Source: Lophius americanus (Eukaryota > Chordata > Actinopteri > Lophiiformes > Lophiidae). Taken from it: DNA of 64,000 bases. Shown here piece after piece: positions 12,037 through 25,130 of this stretch; within the stretch, counting starts at the first letter, position 1, and every line of letters starts with the position of its first letter. The DNA lies in contig JBBDHG010000014.1 in the NCBI GenBank assembly GCA_037951165.1, positions 21,229,501 to 21,293,500 on the forward strand, written 5' to 3'. Position numbers and translations under genes: made by a program. The notes beneath the pieces were generated by a model. It was not told the DNA's origin, did no database searches, and saw only the letters and a program-made list of their open reading frames with translations.

Positions 12037-14119
12037 TTGTGTATTATGCTTATTATATATAAGTACTGTTTCCTCTATAGAATGTTTGTTTTGTAATGTT
12101 GCAAATGGAATGGCTGAGGTGTAAGAAACATTTCCGACTTGTCTGCCAATAAAGTGCTTAGTAAGTGAAAATCGATGCACCAAAGGGCCAAAGATGCAAA
12201 CTAAACATAGAACGTCCGTGACCTCCCATCCCTCGGGCAACACTGTTCTGAAAACCAACGTGGTTCTTTGAGCCGTATTTCTACATGAGCTCGGTAACAT
12301 TTGAGAAATATGACATCGGTAAACACAGTTTGACCGTAATGAGTATCTATTCCATCTATGGGCATCATTCAATGAGAATAAATAGAGTGAAGGCTGCGAG
12401 CTCGGTCGGGCAGTCGGCTGGAGCTGTGCAGCCTCTTACACATGACGTGCCTCCATTTCCTCATTCCCCATCGAGCACAGCCTCTCTTAATTAGTGCAAC
12501 AGCTTCTCGTGTCTCCCTCTGCCTGCTGCTGCTCTGTTCTTTCAGCTCCGCCACCACCGCCAAAATATTTGCAGTACATCCCCGAAAAGTTGAGGTTATT
12601 ATGGATTCATCATCACCGCCGCTGTATCATCCTTCATCTTAACGCAATAGCTTAAAAACCATTTCAGGATTCATTTTCAAGTTTTATACTCCCATAGACT
12701 TTAGTGCGACAGCATAGGCCTAGTTAATGTAGTTTTCACAATTAGCAGTGTTTTCGTAGGCGTTAACTTAGCAGGGAACGTGTCCAAATGGCATTTGTTA
12801 AAATTTACAGTACCTGGTGCGAGTGAATATCTATTTACCTCTAACTGTAACCTTTCATGTGAAAGTCCTGGTTTTGTCTGTAACCTTCATGTGTCTGTGG
12901 TTTTATTTCATGGATCAAGTGTTAAAGCTGCACTTCAAAGTTCAGAGGCAGGTCACTTTATCCGTCATAAACTTCCATCTGTATTGGATTTTCTTGGCCA
13001 GTAACAAAACTCAGGTCAGCCTTCTTGTAGTTGAGAACACTGTATATGCCACTCTGTGTTTGACAGGAATGATCTAGCTCGATTTACGGCTAACAGACAT
13101 TGACAACGTAACGTTTGCAAAGGTTAATACCTTGTTTCTAAGATAAAACATAAAATACATTCCATCCATAAAGCCCCAGTTTCCTGCACATATGAGAGGG
13201 GAAGTCGTATATGAGTGCCTGGGGAATTGCATGAAGTGAGTGCACTGAAAATAAAAAAAACAGCCAAAGTTCAGCACATATGATGTACAAATACACCCTA
13301 TTTTATGCAAGTTAAAGATTGTCCCACTGATCTATGATGTCTCAAAAAACGGGCACTTTTGGCCACTTTCCCCAAATCCAAAGAAGTCTGAACAGAGCAT
13401 TGATTCAGATAAGCAGCAAAAAGTTCTTCGATCTAGTGCTTTATGGCAGTGAGGGCTGTATTTATATTTTAGTCCACACATCAGGGACTAATTGAGAGTT
13501 TGTTATCGCACAGCATAATTTTGTTTGATGCATTCAAAGCATAAACTATCTGGAAGAGCAAATGTTGAATTAAGCTCCATCTGAATAGGGGAAATCAACA
13601 CTTGTTATAGTATTTCTCATAAACATAGGAGGCTTAAAAGGACAAAAGTTTTCATAGTTACTGTTACTTCAGCCCACAGAAATGAAACAGCAAGTTGAAC
13701 CTAATTACATATTGCTGCAATGATACAGTATTCCTGTTGATACAGTTTAAAAATAAATTTGACTCCAGAAAATATTTACCAGAGATTTTGCCAATTTGAT
13801 GGAACCAAGCAAATGTTTACCTAAGGATAAAAAAAAAATAAATATTCGTTAGAATGTTTTCTTTGTAACACTTAGGATATTTACAGTATCTGATGTTGAG
13901 TTTAATCCTGGAAGAAGGTTGACTTGTTCTTTTCCTCTTGCTTTTCTTTTCATGTTGATGAAATGAGTATCAAGTCTCTTTAAATAGAATAAAATGAATG
14001 CCACTTTGTCACACAGTGTTCCTATCTGATTCAAATCTGGTGCCGGAGATGCAGCTGTGCCGAATAACATACATTCATCTGAAACGTAAGAGTGACTGTG
14101 ATCAGGAATGGTTAATGTT

Positions 14120-14215
14120 ATCTGGTGACTCGTTCAGGGTTTATCCTGCCTCTCTCCCATAGGTTCCGGCCCTTGTGACCCCGAACAGGATACGTGGTTA
14201 CCGATCTTGAATGAA
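14120..14215. repeat. Fragment of the 9.6 kb interspersed repeat, opposite orientation
   Basis: 'gttcagggtttatcctgcct', 'ctcccataggttccggcc' and 'accccgaacaggata' are the reverse-complement counterpart of the start of the 9600-9880 repeat. The fragment ends in a short 'tgaatgaatga' tail. Confidence 0.65.
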
Positions 14216-15204
14216 TGAAAGATTGAATGAAATGGATTTCTTTTATCTCATTATTGTCATATTTCTATCGAAATGACAATCACCAGTTTGACCACAGTTT
14301 CTGCATACTCTGCTGTGCTGAACTTAAACATGATAATGATTATGCTGTTCATAATATAATGCCCAGTTCTGAAACTCAAGCACATAAAATGTTTCTGTCT
14401 TGTTTTAGCACAACCATGTATCAGGAGATTTGGATAGCTACCAAAGTGAATTGCTCACATGGGATAAATCAAGTTGTCTGAAGATGAATCTAAATCAACA
14501 AGTCCTTCCTTCTCTAATTATTTCAATATTTAGGTTACACTGACATCTAGTGGACAATATATTCACTTGCAGTTTGTTGCTATTAAGTTCCTAGAATAGA
14601 GACATTTACTTTATTACTGAAACACATTATATCTAACACTAAATAATCGACCTATAAGACTGTTATTCATCATTGCTCATAAAACAATTCCTACCACAAT
14701 CCCAACACCACTATAAAACTTGATTTGGCTAAATGAATTGTCAAGCTCTTCTCGTGTCTGGTTTTTACTTTAGCGTTCATAAGTCAAACATGTGTTCATG
14801 TGTGTTTTCTGGAAATGTGTTGTTTGATTGATAGATGCTAGCTGAATAACTGACCACCGATTTAGTTGAGATAAGATAAATGATTGAGTCTCTCGCTCCA
14901 CACTACAGCTAAATGTGGAAAGTCTGGAAAGTCTGTGTCAACGGTGTTAAATGTCAGAGTTTTTCTCACAGTCTGAGACTCAGAAGATAAGTGGATGAAG
15001 CAATTTGTGACGTTTAACTTTCCAGCCTTATTCCAGTGAGTATGAAGGTCAAGGGCTCATGTAATCACCCCATGGGTTCCACTCTTAGATCCAGCGGTCC
15101 ATTTTGTCAGTGGCTCTATTCTATGTGTTTGTTAATGAGCCTGATAGAATATAGTTATTGTATTTTTATTTTTCATCCTGGTGCTCCAAATGTGGGGGGT
15201 TAGA

Positions 15205-15234
15205 TAGAGGGGTTAGGGTGAGGGTTAGGGTTAC
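15205..15234. repeat. Short telomere-like TTAGGG-type repeat
   Basis: About three imperfect TTAGGG-type units. Too short to claim a former chromosome end. Confidence 0.4.
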
Positions 15235-16753
15235 TCTAAGCCTGTGGAAGATGTAGTCGGATTCTTTGCCCAAGTAAAAATGTCCAATAAGAAGAACTAC
15301 TCAATATGTACAGGATGTGCATCTAAGATCTGATGTACAAAGGAATCTTCAATCTTTATCATTTAAATCCAATTTTGTTTTTTTGTGTTTTTGTTTTGTG
15401 TTTTGAGTTTTGTTTAGGTTTTTTTTTCCCATTTTAATTAATTGGTTCCCAACATGAATGTGATCCTGAAAATATTTTTGTTATAAAAATTTTTTGGGAA
15501 CTTTTGTGACAGCAAAAAGTGCAGAATTTCAATCTAAAAAAAGATTTTATAATAAATTAAGTTTAAGTCACAATATATTTAGCTTCAGGGGGGGGGGGGA
15601 AATCAACAAAAGAGAAAATATAAGCAAATGGTAATTATTACTTGGAGCTAAATATCATTGCTGAGTAGAAGAGGTTTAAAAAACCAAAATGAACCCAGAA
15701 ATCCCGTGAAAAGTTCCTTTTTCAGCATTATCCTTTTTTTGCAACACATGACAAGCAAATGTTCAGTTTATTTTATGTTGCTAAATATACATTTAAATCA
15801 GTTAAACGATTGTAATTCTTTATCAGGATTTCGTGTCATTTGAAAAATGTCATATAAACAAGTTTTCATATTATTATTATTTTCATATTGAAAAACCGAA
15901 TCAATTAAGCTACAATTTTTTGATTTATTGTAATATTGCGTGGTTGTTTGTGTGAGGCATTACATCATTGTGTCAATCACATGACTTTTTTATGTGACAA
16001 GTATGTGATGCCCAGCCAGAGACTTTTATTCTGCAGTGTACTGGAGTGTGACACCCTCAACAGGGTCTCTGATCTCTCCTCAAGTCCCTCTGCATCAACC
16101 AAGAGTCTCCCCTCTCTCACCCTCATGCAGCTTCTCCCACTGACCTTCTCACTGCCCTGTTCTTGACTCCCAGGCAGAAACCGTCTCTTCTCCCCTGTAA
16201 ATATTGGGACACATGGAGAGCTGCTAAATTTCATGGCATAGAGTCTTGTGTCACCAAGTTTTTGGGGTTATTATTTTTTTTTCTTCTTTCAGTCAGCTCA
16301 CTGATGTCAGTGTTTCACTCTGTAGTTTAATTTGGATGGCGTGGCTCTGCTCTGGTGATACTGTGGTACAAGTAAGCCTGACTAGCTAACTTAGCAAACC
16401 TCCTGAAAACACCTGTGATTTACAATATTGAAACTAGATAAACACGAGTGTGAACAACCATTCGCACTCCCTGTACAAGTGAAACGTCAGGATGGTGGTA
16501 AGGACCTGCCAGCAGTGTTGGAGAGTGATGCTTCAGAGTGTCTTTGTAAACAAGATGATTATAGAGCAGATAGTGTGAAATCAAAAATTTCAAAAAAAAA
16601 TTAGAGCTGTTCACTGGTTTCGGCTCATCTGTGTATGTCAACAACTTCTACACAATACTGGTGTTTTCTGTTGAAGCGAGGTAAAAGATACACATCCCAG
16701 CAAAGCCATGTCACCATATTATAGTGCTATTATTGATGAAAGGTGTAATTAAA

Positions 16754-16812
16754 CACCAATCAGCCACAACATTAAAACTGGTAAATGGCGTAAAGGTTGT
16801 GGCTTATTGTTG
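16754..16812. mobile_element. Miniature remnant of a Tc1/mariner-type element (paired ends)
   Basis: 'caatcagccacaacattaaa' on the left is mirrored by 'gttgtggcttattg' on the right, with only about 25 bases between. The left block matches the known start of a fish Tc1-like family whose body is seen, degenerate, near 53.2 kb. This looks like an end-to-end deletion derivative. Confidence 0.5.
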
Positions 16813-18303
16813 CATGTGACTGGGGGTGATGTGGAAAATATGACTTTTAAATTACTTCACCTAAATGTTCCGCTCTATTAATTTATTGGTACTGAGCTAT
16901 ATTCACATATAGAATAATAATCCACTACCACAAAGTGGCTCACCAAAGCTGTGAATTGGTGCTTGATTTCCCTCTCTTCGTGCTAGGAGTATCTGAATGT
17001 ACCCAGAAATGTGCTACCTGTAAACACAGTGAACACGTCCAGTTTTGATCCCTCCAAGAAGGTGATTCTAATGTCGTATAGCAAAAAGAAAAAAACTGAG
17101 GCGATGTCAAATATGCAGTGTATGACTTGCATCTATATAAATGTATGTTAAAGTCCAGCCCCAGTCAAACAAGCACACACAATGTGGATTTAGATCATCA
17201 CAACCAGATAAAATCTCTGGAGTCTGTTACACACCATAGAAATATCAACCAGCCTTGATGAGGACGTTGACAGTGTTTGTGTAAATTAATAACACTGCCA
17301 GAGTGGGGAGATAAAAGTTCAGCAGGGCAGGTTTAATTTAATCCTCTTTTTCTTTTCTTTTGTTTTGGGTCACATGGGACCAAAGTCATAACAAATAACA
17401 TTCACATTCATATGGAGTAATTTTTTCTTCCACTGAATACAATATGTATTTATTCTATTCTATTCTAATCTACGTACGACACAAACTGTGTCTGTATCCA
17501 CACAAACAAAATGTACACAGATCGTGTGCATAAAAGTTAAATTGAACACTGTAAAATACACAAAATTGCTCAAAATTAGCCCTCAGTCAGCTAATAATTG
17601 TGCACATAAACCTGCATTAATCAAGTGAGAGGACATTTGAGAAGAATGTTACCTGTCAAAATTCTACTTGTACAGATATAATGAAATAGTATTAACATTT
17701 AGGGACTGTGACCTCCTTACGTTCTTTTCTGTGCGAGTCTAGCAGCAGAGAGAAAAAGCACGGCATCCAGTGGACATTCCCTGACGGAGTAGTGGCCACT
17801 CTCCCTCTTTTTCACAAACATGTCACCCTGGTAACCACGAAAAGGGAGGACAGGGATTTTTTTTATCAGAGCTACATTTTCTTCACCATTATGTTATCTC
17901 TTTAGCTAATGCTAATAAAAAAAATATGTGTAGCAATAGATTGCTACATTTATTTAGCTAATTCCCCATAACTCTTGGCTCTCTTTCTCAAACAGTTGTG
18001 TTTCCATCGCTGCAGAAAAGATTACACTGGCACAGGTTTAATGGAGGCTTACCTTGACACTGAACTTGAAGGAAGTATTTACCTTTAAAAACAATGATTA
18101 GGTTAAGGGGACTTGAGATTTGTCTCTATAAGGGAGGCCGGTCCCCACAATGTTGCAAACTGAATAATATCCATACATTGCACATTGTACAGTTTCTACA
18201 TGGTACCATTATAAATGAGATCATTTACATCCTAACTGTGGTTCAAAAATCCATTATAACCCTCCCTCTGTGGAAAAGAATGATAACGTTTTTATGTATA
18301 TGA

Positions 18304-18305
<2 letters not shown>

Positions 18306-18338
<33 letters not shown>

Positions 18339-18357
18339 CGTGCGTGTGCGTGTGTGA
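18306..18357. repeat. (TG)n microsatellite with CG interruptions
   Basis: A TG run of about 50 bases with GTGC variants at its right side. Low complexity, no gene. Confidence 0.9.
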
Positions 18358-19319
18358 CATCTTTTTTCGGCATCAGTTTTTTCTTATGCTTTATGTGACT
18401 AGACTTTGCATGTGTTCTCGTCACCTTCTCTCAGGGTTACGTCTGCACTCTTGTGCTCCTCAATCTGCTCTAATGGATCCTCTGGCTCAGACTCAGCCAG
18501 GGCACTGATACTAAAGACACTCAAACACACACACTCACACTCACACACACGTATGGGACAAAAGACAGGGTGGGGCTGGAGTGTGATGCATTTTGATGAG
18601 CTAAGAGGTACATAGACAACCCTCCTAACATTTGTCTTCCAGTCTTTGTCCTTTCTCTCTTTGCCTGGGCACCGCCATTACTGCCCCTTAATACAGCAAG
18701 GCAATGCGGCCATTTCAATTTTGTACCAAGAATGAAAATATACAAAGTTTAACACAATCTCCGTGATGTAGCATTTAAGAATTTAATTACTCTCACATCT
18801 GACATCCTTAAAGAACAAAGGCAAAAAAAAAACGGGACATTGAAAAAAGCATGTTATTCAGAGACGCTGCACATGTACTTCTGTGTTTTCGTGTCACTCA
18901 CGCTGCAAAAGAGCTCCATATATGAATGGTTCCCATGTGTCTCAACCCCCCCTTCCTTTAATGGTACTGTTTGGAGAGGGAACAGGTCCCCTGGGGCGAA
19001 TGTGTGCTTTTTATTGAGTCTGTGTGTCATTATTCTCCCCACTGACTTTCTATAGGTTGAGAAATACGTCGTCCATTAAGAACGCCCAGTCGATCCGGTC
19101 TTTAGAGAAGTGGTGGGTGGTAGAGAGGTTGTACAGCAAAATCAACTGGGTGTTACGTCAGGCAGTAAGCTATCACAACATCACATCATTTTATGTGTTC
19201 GTCACTGAAACATAGTCATAAATGGATCATTTCTTACTTACTTGGACTATAAAACGCAAACTGGAATTCTGCAAATTCTGGAATCTGTGAATTTACATGA
19301 TAGCATGCTTCTTTTGGAT

Positions 19320-21640
19320 GTTCGCTTTATTGATGGCCTCAGCAGATCAGCTCTTTCCATTTTGCCTTGTCCTCTGCATCTTCCTTGCATGGCCTCTCTC
19401 ACCACATCCAGAAACCTCCTCTTTGCTCTTTCCTTTTTTTCCCTGCCTGGCATCTCCATATCCAGCAACCTTCTATCAATATATCCACTATCCCTCCTTC
19501 TTACATGTTCAAACCATCTAAATCTGGCCTTTCTTACTGTGTCTCCAAGAAGTCTAAACTGGGCTATACCTCTGATGTGTTCTCTTCTAATCATGTCCAT
19601 CCTCATCATTCCCAGAGAAAATCTGAATATTGTCAATTCTTCCACCTCCAGCTCTGCCTCCTGTCTTTTGGTCAGAGCTTTAGTCTCTAAACCACACAGA
19701 AGGGCTGGACTCACTACCGTCTTGTAAAGCTTTGCCTTAATTCTTGCTGCTACTTTTCTGTCATAGATAACTATTGAGACTCTTCGCCACCCTTTCCACA
19801 CTGCCTGCATTCGTTTCTTCACCTCTCTTCCGCACCCTCTGTGGCTCTGAACAGTTGACCCTTAGTAGTCACACTCCTGCAACTTCTTCCCCTCGACTCT
19901 TCATCCTCGCTTTTCCAACTGCCCCCCTTTTATTCAGACGCATACATTCCGTCTTGCTGCGACTAATCTTCATTCCTCTTCTATCCACTGCATACCTCCA
20001 CCTCACCAAGGTTTCTTCCACCTGCTGCCTGCTCTCAGAACGGATCACAATGTCATCCGCGAACATCATAGTCCATGGCGACTTCTCTCTGACCTCATCC
20101 GTAAGCTTGTCTATCACCATAGCAAACAAAAAGGGCCTCAGAGCCAATCTTTGGTGCAGTCCCACTTCCACTTTAAAAATATCTGTCACTCCTACTACAA
20201 ACCTCACCGCTGTCAGGATGCTCTCATACATATCCGGTACAACTCTAACATACTTTTCTCTCACTCCCGACTTCCTCATGCAATACCACAATTCCTCCCT
20301 CTGTCGTACGCTTTCTCTAAATTCACAAAGACACAATGCAACTTCTTTCCTTCTCTGTTCTTCTCAATCAGCACTCTCAGAGCAAACAAAAGAAAAACAT
20401 CCGTGGTGTTCTTTCTTGGCATGAAACCATACTGCTGCTCACAAATTGTAACCACTTTTCTTACCTTAGCTTCCACTATTCTTTCCCAGATATCCATTGT
20501 GTGTCTCATCAGCTTTATACCCCTGTAGTTGCTACAGCTCTAAACATCACCTTTTTTCTTGAAAATCGGCACCAGTATACTTTTCCTCCATCTTCCCGCA
20601 TCCTCCCATTCTCCAAGACAGTGTTGACCAATTGAGTTAAATACTCCACTCCCTTCCCTTCTAGACACCTTCATATTCACTGGTATGTCATTAGGACCAA
20701 CATCCGTAATGTTCTTCATTATCTTCAAAGTTGCTCTCACTTCAACATTACTGATCCTTGGGACTTCCTGATTTACAGGTCTCATCCTTCTCTCTCTCTA
20801 AGTTTCTTCATTCATCAGTTCCCCAAAGTACTATTTCCATCTTGCCCTCACACTCCTCACTTGTAAGCACATTTCCTTGTCTATGCTTGTCTATCACCCT
20901 AACCTGCTGCACATCCTTCCCATGGAATACTCCAAGTGATACTCATCACTTCATCCAACTTATTTCAGAAATTCTCTTTCTCTTCGAACTCACAATCAAC
21001 TTGTGGGGCATAAGCACTTAAAACGTCTATCATCACACCTCCAATTTCTATCTTCACACTAATCCCATTCTGACACACTCTTCACCTCCAGAACACTCTT
21101 CACCTCCAGAATAATCTTCACACACTCCTCCCAAACAATCACACCTACCCATTTTCTACTCCCATCTACACCATTTGAAGATAGCTTGTACCCTCCTCCA
21201 ATGCATCTAGCCTTGCTGCCTTTCCACCTGACATCTTGGACACACAATACTTCTACCACCCTTCTCTCCATCATATCAGCTAGCTCTCTAACTTTTTCCC
21301 TGTCATTGTGCCAACATTTCAAGTTTCTACTGTCACCCCTACACTGCTACCATTCCTCATTTCTCTCTGTCTCCTACCACGTATTCCTTCTCTCAATCTT
21401 CTTTTTCTTTGAACAACAGTAGGATAGTTTCCGCCGGCTCCCTACTGGTTAAGAATGCCAGGGGGAGTCACAGTTAACCCGAGCAACGACTATTCCGGTT
21501 TGGAAATCAGTTTTGCATTCCGTATATTTATTTGGCATATCATTTACGTCGGCTGCCCTTCCTGACACAACCCTCCCCATTTATCTTGGGAAGTACACTT
21601 GAGGTACACTGGCTTTTGACCCCTTTGTGGCTTGGTTATT
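19320..21640 (-). mobile_element. Degenerate RTE-like non-LTR retrotransposon (LINE)
   Basis: Minus-strand fragments appear in LINE order. An APE-type endonuclease piece near 21059-21322 has VLCVQDVRWKGSKARCIGGG. The start of reverse transcriptase near 20540-20785 has SILVPIFKKKGDV. The core near 19869-20509 has CEQQYGFMPRKNTTD, VEVGLHQ and the catalytic MFADDIVI. The C-terminal part near 19247-19822 has RRDSGYIDRRLLDMEMPGR. Frameshifts separate the pieces and the coding end near 19350 is shifted, so it is dead. The sequence to about 21640 matches the 5' leader of this family. The RTE assignment rests on memory of the family; the LINE call itself is firm. Confidence 0.85.
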
Positions 21641-22852
21641 TACCTGATAGTTAATCCCACATTCATGAAACTAAATCACAATTTTATTTTACTTTCTGCT
21701 CCATATCAACCAAATTCAACATGAATTTATCAAGCTTGTGATACCGCAACTATTTGAAATACAGAAAGTTAAACTATTGCACTGATATGAGGCAGGGACG
21801 TTGGTAATATTAAACCAACAGTAAATAAGATTAAAGACACTGCAAAAAATAAATTCAGCCAGTTGTTTTTAAAAAAAACAAAACTTTTCCACTTCATACA
21901 ACTGAAATGTGGTAGAGTCATTAGAAATTATATAAATCACCAGATCAGTCTAAGAAATACTCAGTCTAAAACACTCTTGTAGTCTTGTTTTTCATTGATT
22001 CAGGGACCTGGACAGACCACATGATTTTCTCCTTTTTTGATTAGCTACATACTCATGTGTGTTTAAAGGTGATACTTTAGGCGCTGGAAAATAACTGAGC
22101 CAAATGTAACATCCTGTAATGAAAAGAAATACATAGATATTATAATAATGTGATTCAGTAACTTGCTTATGTACTCAAGTTTTTTCAGTTTTTTTATTCC
22201 TGGTTCTCAATCTTGGCACCAATGGCTCTCCATACGTACAGTCCAATGGAAACATTCTATTATTAATGATCCGCTGGTGCTGACCATTCTCCACCAATTA
22301 AAATAAAACCCAGGCAAGGAGTAAAAACCCATGCAAGTAGTAATGACTAACTACTTGACTCACAGCTCTAAATTCATACAGTGCAGTTGATTCATAGGTC
22401 TCACAAATAACAAATTGGTGGGCTTGCTCATTGCACAGCAGTGGACTCATTCCTGCGGTGAGATCCAGATTGGCTACCTGCAGCCAACCCAAGTAGAACA
22501 AAGCTGGCTCTATTAGGTTAGACTGTCGTAGCTGATTCGATTAGAGAAGCTGCCACATTCATTTTGCTAAAGATGCTCCTCAGCTGCTTGGAGGGACTAA
22601 TGGAGGAGATAGAGAGATATATGGGAAACAATTAGACAATGCGTTATCACATGTAAGTATCTTTGCTGGATTTTGTGCCATAAAATAAAGTACATTATCT
22701 ACCCTAACATTTTCATTGATATAACCTACCACGCATAGACCTGCTGTGATCAGCCACAGAGCGATTCTTCAGCTTTTTCTCCCTCCCACACGTTATTCCC
22801 ATGTTTCAATTATCTGTCTTGCAATTAAATTACAGGGCCTATTACTTAAGAA

Positions 22853-22864
22853 GGCTATAAATAC
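22853..22864 (+). promoter_or_regulatory. Isolated TATA-like sequence
   Basis: 'ggctataaatac' is a good TATA-box match in otherwise unassigned DNA. No downstream exon was found, so it may be chance. Confidence 0.15.
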
Positions 22865-23405
22865 AGACTTGTCAATGTGATGGTAGTGCCTCAGCTTCAG
22901 ATGAAATATGACCTGCCTTGAGTCACACTATCTGGAGTGGAGACTGATTCTGAAACAATGCTTCATGCTCTCCATCCTGGTTGGATCATCCCTTTTTGCC
23001 TTTTTTAAAATACAAAATATTACATCCACTGCTTCATTTGTGTACTGTGATTCTATTTGGATGTATGACCATAGCTGTTTAGAATGATCTGCTCAAGGTG
23101 GACAGTTTCTCAGCGGTCATCCTAAATATAACAAGGTTTGAATTATATCCCAACTCCCCTGGAAGGAAATCGTTGTCTAGCGTGAAATTTACATAAGTGT
23201 GATGAGGTGAAGTAAATGACATCGGTAGGAGACACCGGTATGAGCAACAAAACTTTTAAACAAAAAATGCGTTTGTATTTCCAAGATATTTCGGGATTTG
23301 GGAACATTTTCAATGAAGTGATGTAACTAAAAACATTCAAAAATGGGAACGCTTCTCTTTGGTTGGAGTTGTTCTGTGGATCTGAATGTATGTATATAGA
23401 TTTGG

Positions 23406-23600
23406 AAATCACAAAGGAATTCCAAGGCTCTCTCCTTTAATGGCTAAAAATGTTTGCCATTTTTAGCCATTAAAGCCCCTCATCAGGGCTTGAAGGTTAA
23501 ACCGTTGGATTTTGTATTTTATAAATCCAAATGAGAATGCTGTAACAATTAAGACCTTTTAGCTGTTAAAGGAGAGTACCTTTGAATTTCTTTGTGATTT
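23406..23600. repeat. Foldback (inverted-repeat) element of about 195 bp
   Basis: Outer arms at 23406-23440 and 23566-23600 are reverse complements over 35 bases with about five mismatches. Inside the left end is a second hairpin: 23438-23452 pairs with 23458-23472 around a short loop. It is non-coding. The form fits a miniature inverted-repeat transposon or other foldback element. No clear target-site duplication is visible. Confidence 0.6.
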
Positions 23601-24779
23601 TCATGAAGCAATTACATTTTTTAATTGCGAAAGATAAAATATTAAGAAAAATGATAAACCATATACAATGATGAGCAAAGGTTTATCAAAGATGCGTAAA
23701 CTCGGCCTTTTACATGATATCAACACAGTTGATAACCTTCATCACAGATTTCCTGTCAAAGAGGAAATCCAGGATGTATGTATAAAAGAAGAAAATATTT
23801 GTATTTAATAGAATAAATTTCTTACAATATAATTGTATGAGGTTCGTTGACTTCGGACAGATTGGGAAAAAAATGGTCAAAATCAAAGATCGTATATTGA
23901 ATAATATGCTAATTCAGTCGTGGTTGATTAGAATCTCCCAAGTAAAACAACTTTTCTTCAGAGATATTAATAGTAATTAGATCAAATCTATCAAACAAAA
24001 AGAGGAACTTAAGCTAAATAGTGCCAAATTCTATCCATTAACAAATTAGACAAAATAATGAAACAAAATCAATTTTAAGAAATCACATTTCTACTGAGAA
24101 TTAGATATCTGGACAGTCACCCTGCTTAGACTCATCTCTCCAAAGTTATGCCTGGCTCAACCACATGCTAGATGTCTATCTGAAAACACGGTCCGCTTTC
24201 TGTGATCTCATCTCCTCCTCATGCTCACAATGAGGTAAAGTGCTCTGGTGGGATCTCGAGTCCAAGAATTCCCCTTTATCTGTTTAGAGAAGTCTGGGTG
24301 GGGGGGGGGGGAGCCATACAGCTACAGAAGATAAAACATAAAAATGTTTATGCATGTTTAAACATCACGGTCCAGCGTATAAATATTGACGGGTTCTCCT
24401 TTTATAATCTAATTGGTAAACTCCTCCAGTTCAAGGAGGAGAGTTGGAGTGGGGTTTGGAAGATTAGTTGTTGAGAAGAATAATAATTCCCGTCACTAAT
24501 GAGTAAAAATAAAGAGCACTTAAATTCTGCAACGGCAAAATATCCGTGACCGCTGAAAAGACTTAATCGGATGTTCTAAATATATCCTGCGGTTGTGAAC
24601 ATAATTTGGTTTTCATCCAAATGCTCCCTAGAAGATGCCTACGCAAAAACCGTGTACCCCCAACCACACAAAATGTAAAGACATAAATAAATGGATGGAC
24701 GCGGAGAAGCGCGTCATAGTAATTTTTAATTATTATGAGTGCTATCAGAGGTACTTTCTATGAATGGATATGGGAGTCT

Positions 24780-25130
24780 CACACTTTCCCTCCACCCACT
24801 TTTCTTTTTATGGGATTGGTCTTAGGTCTCAAGGACGTCAAAGGACACCAACTATGGAGGGGGGTTGCGCAGTAGATGGGTGGGGCACCTACGTCACTGC
24901 TGTTTATCAGGGTTGGTGAGTTTTATAGCAACAGGCGCCAGTAAGCTACTCCCTCTCTACACCCCACCCATGTCCGTTATTACTGCCTGACCAACAGCAG
25001 CCCCACCCCCCCGCGCTTGACTCCTCCCCAAGTCCCTGACGAGAAAGAGCACAGCACTTAAGATAATTCAAATAACCCGAGAGAGAAGGGGGGAAATCTA
25101 TTTTAAGATAGTGTCTTTCACCGTGGTCAT
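24780..25130. promoter_or_regulatory. Promoter-like patch, target unknown
   Basis: GC content is higher than around it. It contains an inverted CCAAT ('gattgg', near 24815), two CRE-like half sites ('gacgtca' near 24835 and 'acgtca' near 24893), GC-rich runs of C or G and 'ttatagc'. A short forward frame starts with an ATG near 25129 but resembles no protein I know. A promoter or enhancer is possible; no transcript is shown. Confidence 0.25.

Noticed and set aside
15205..15234. Interstitial telomere repeat as a fossil chromosome fusion
   Set aside because: Only about three imperfect units, easily produced by chance or local slippage.
19242..20635. Long forward-strand open frames of 70-216 codons
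   Set aside because: They are antisense shadows of the minus-strand LINE reverse transcriptase and have no domain of their own.
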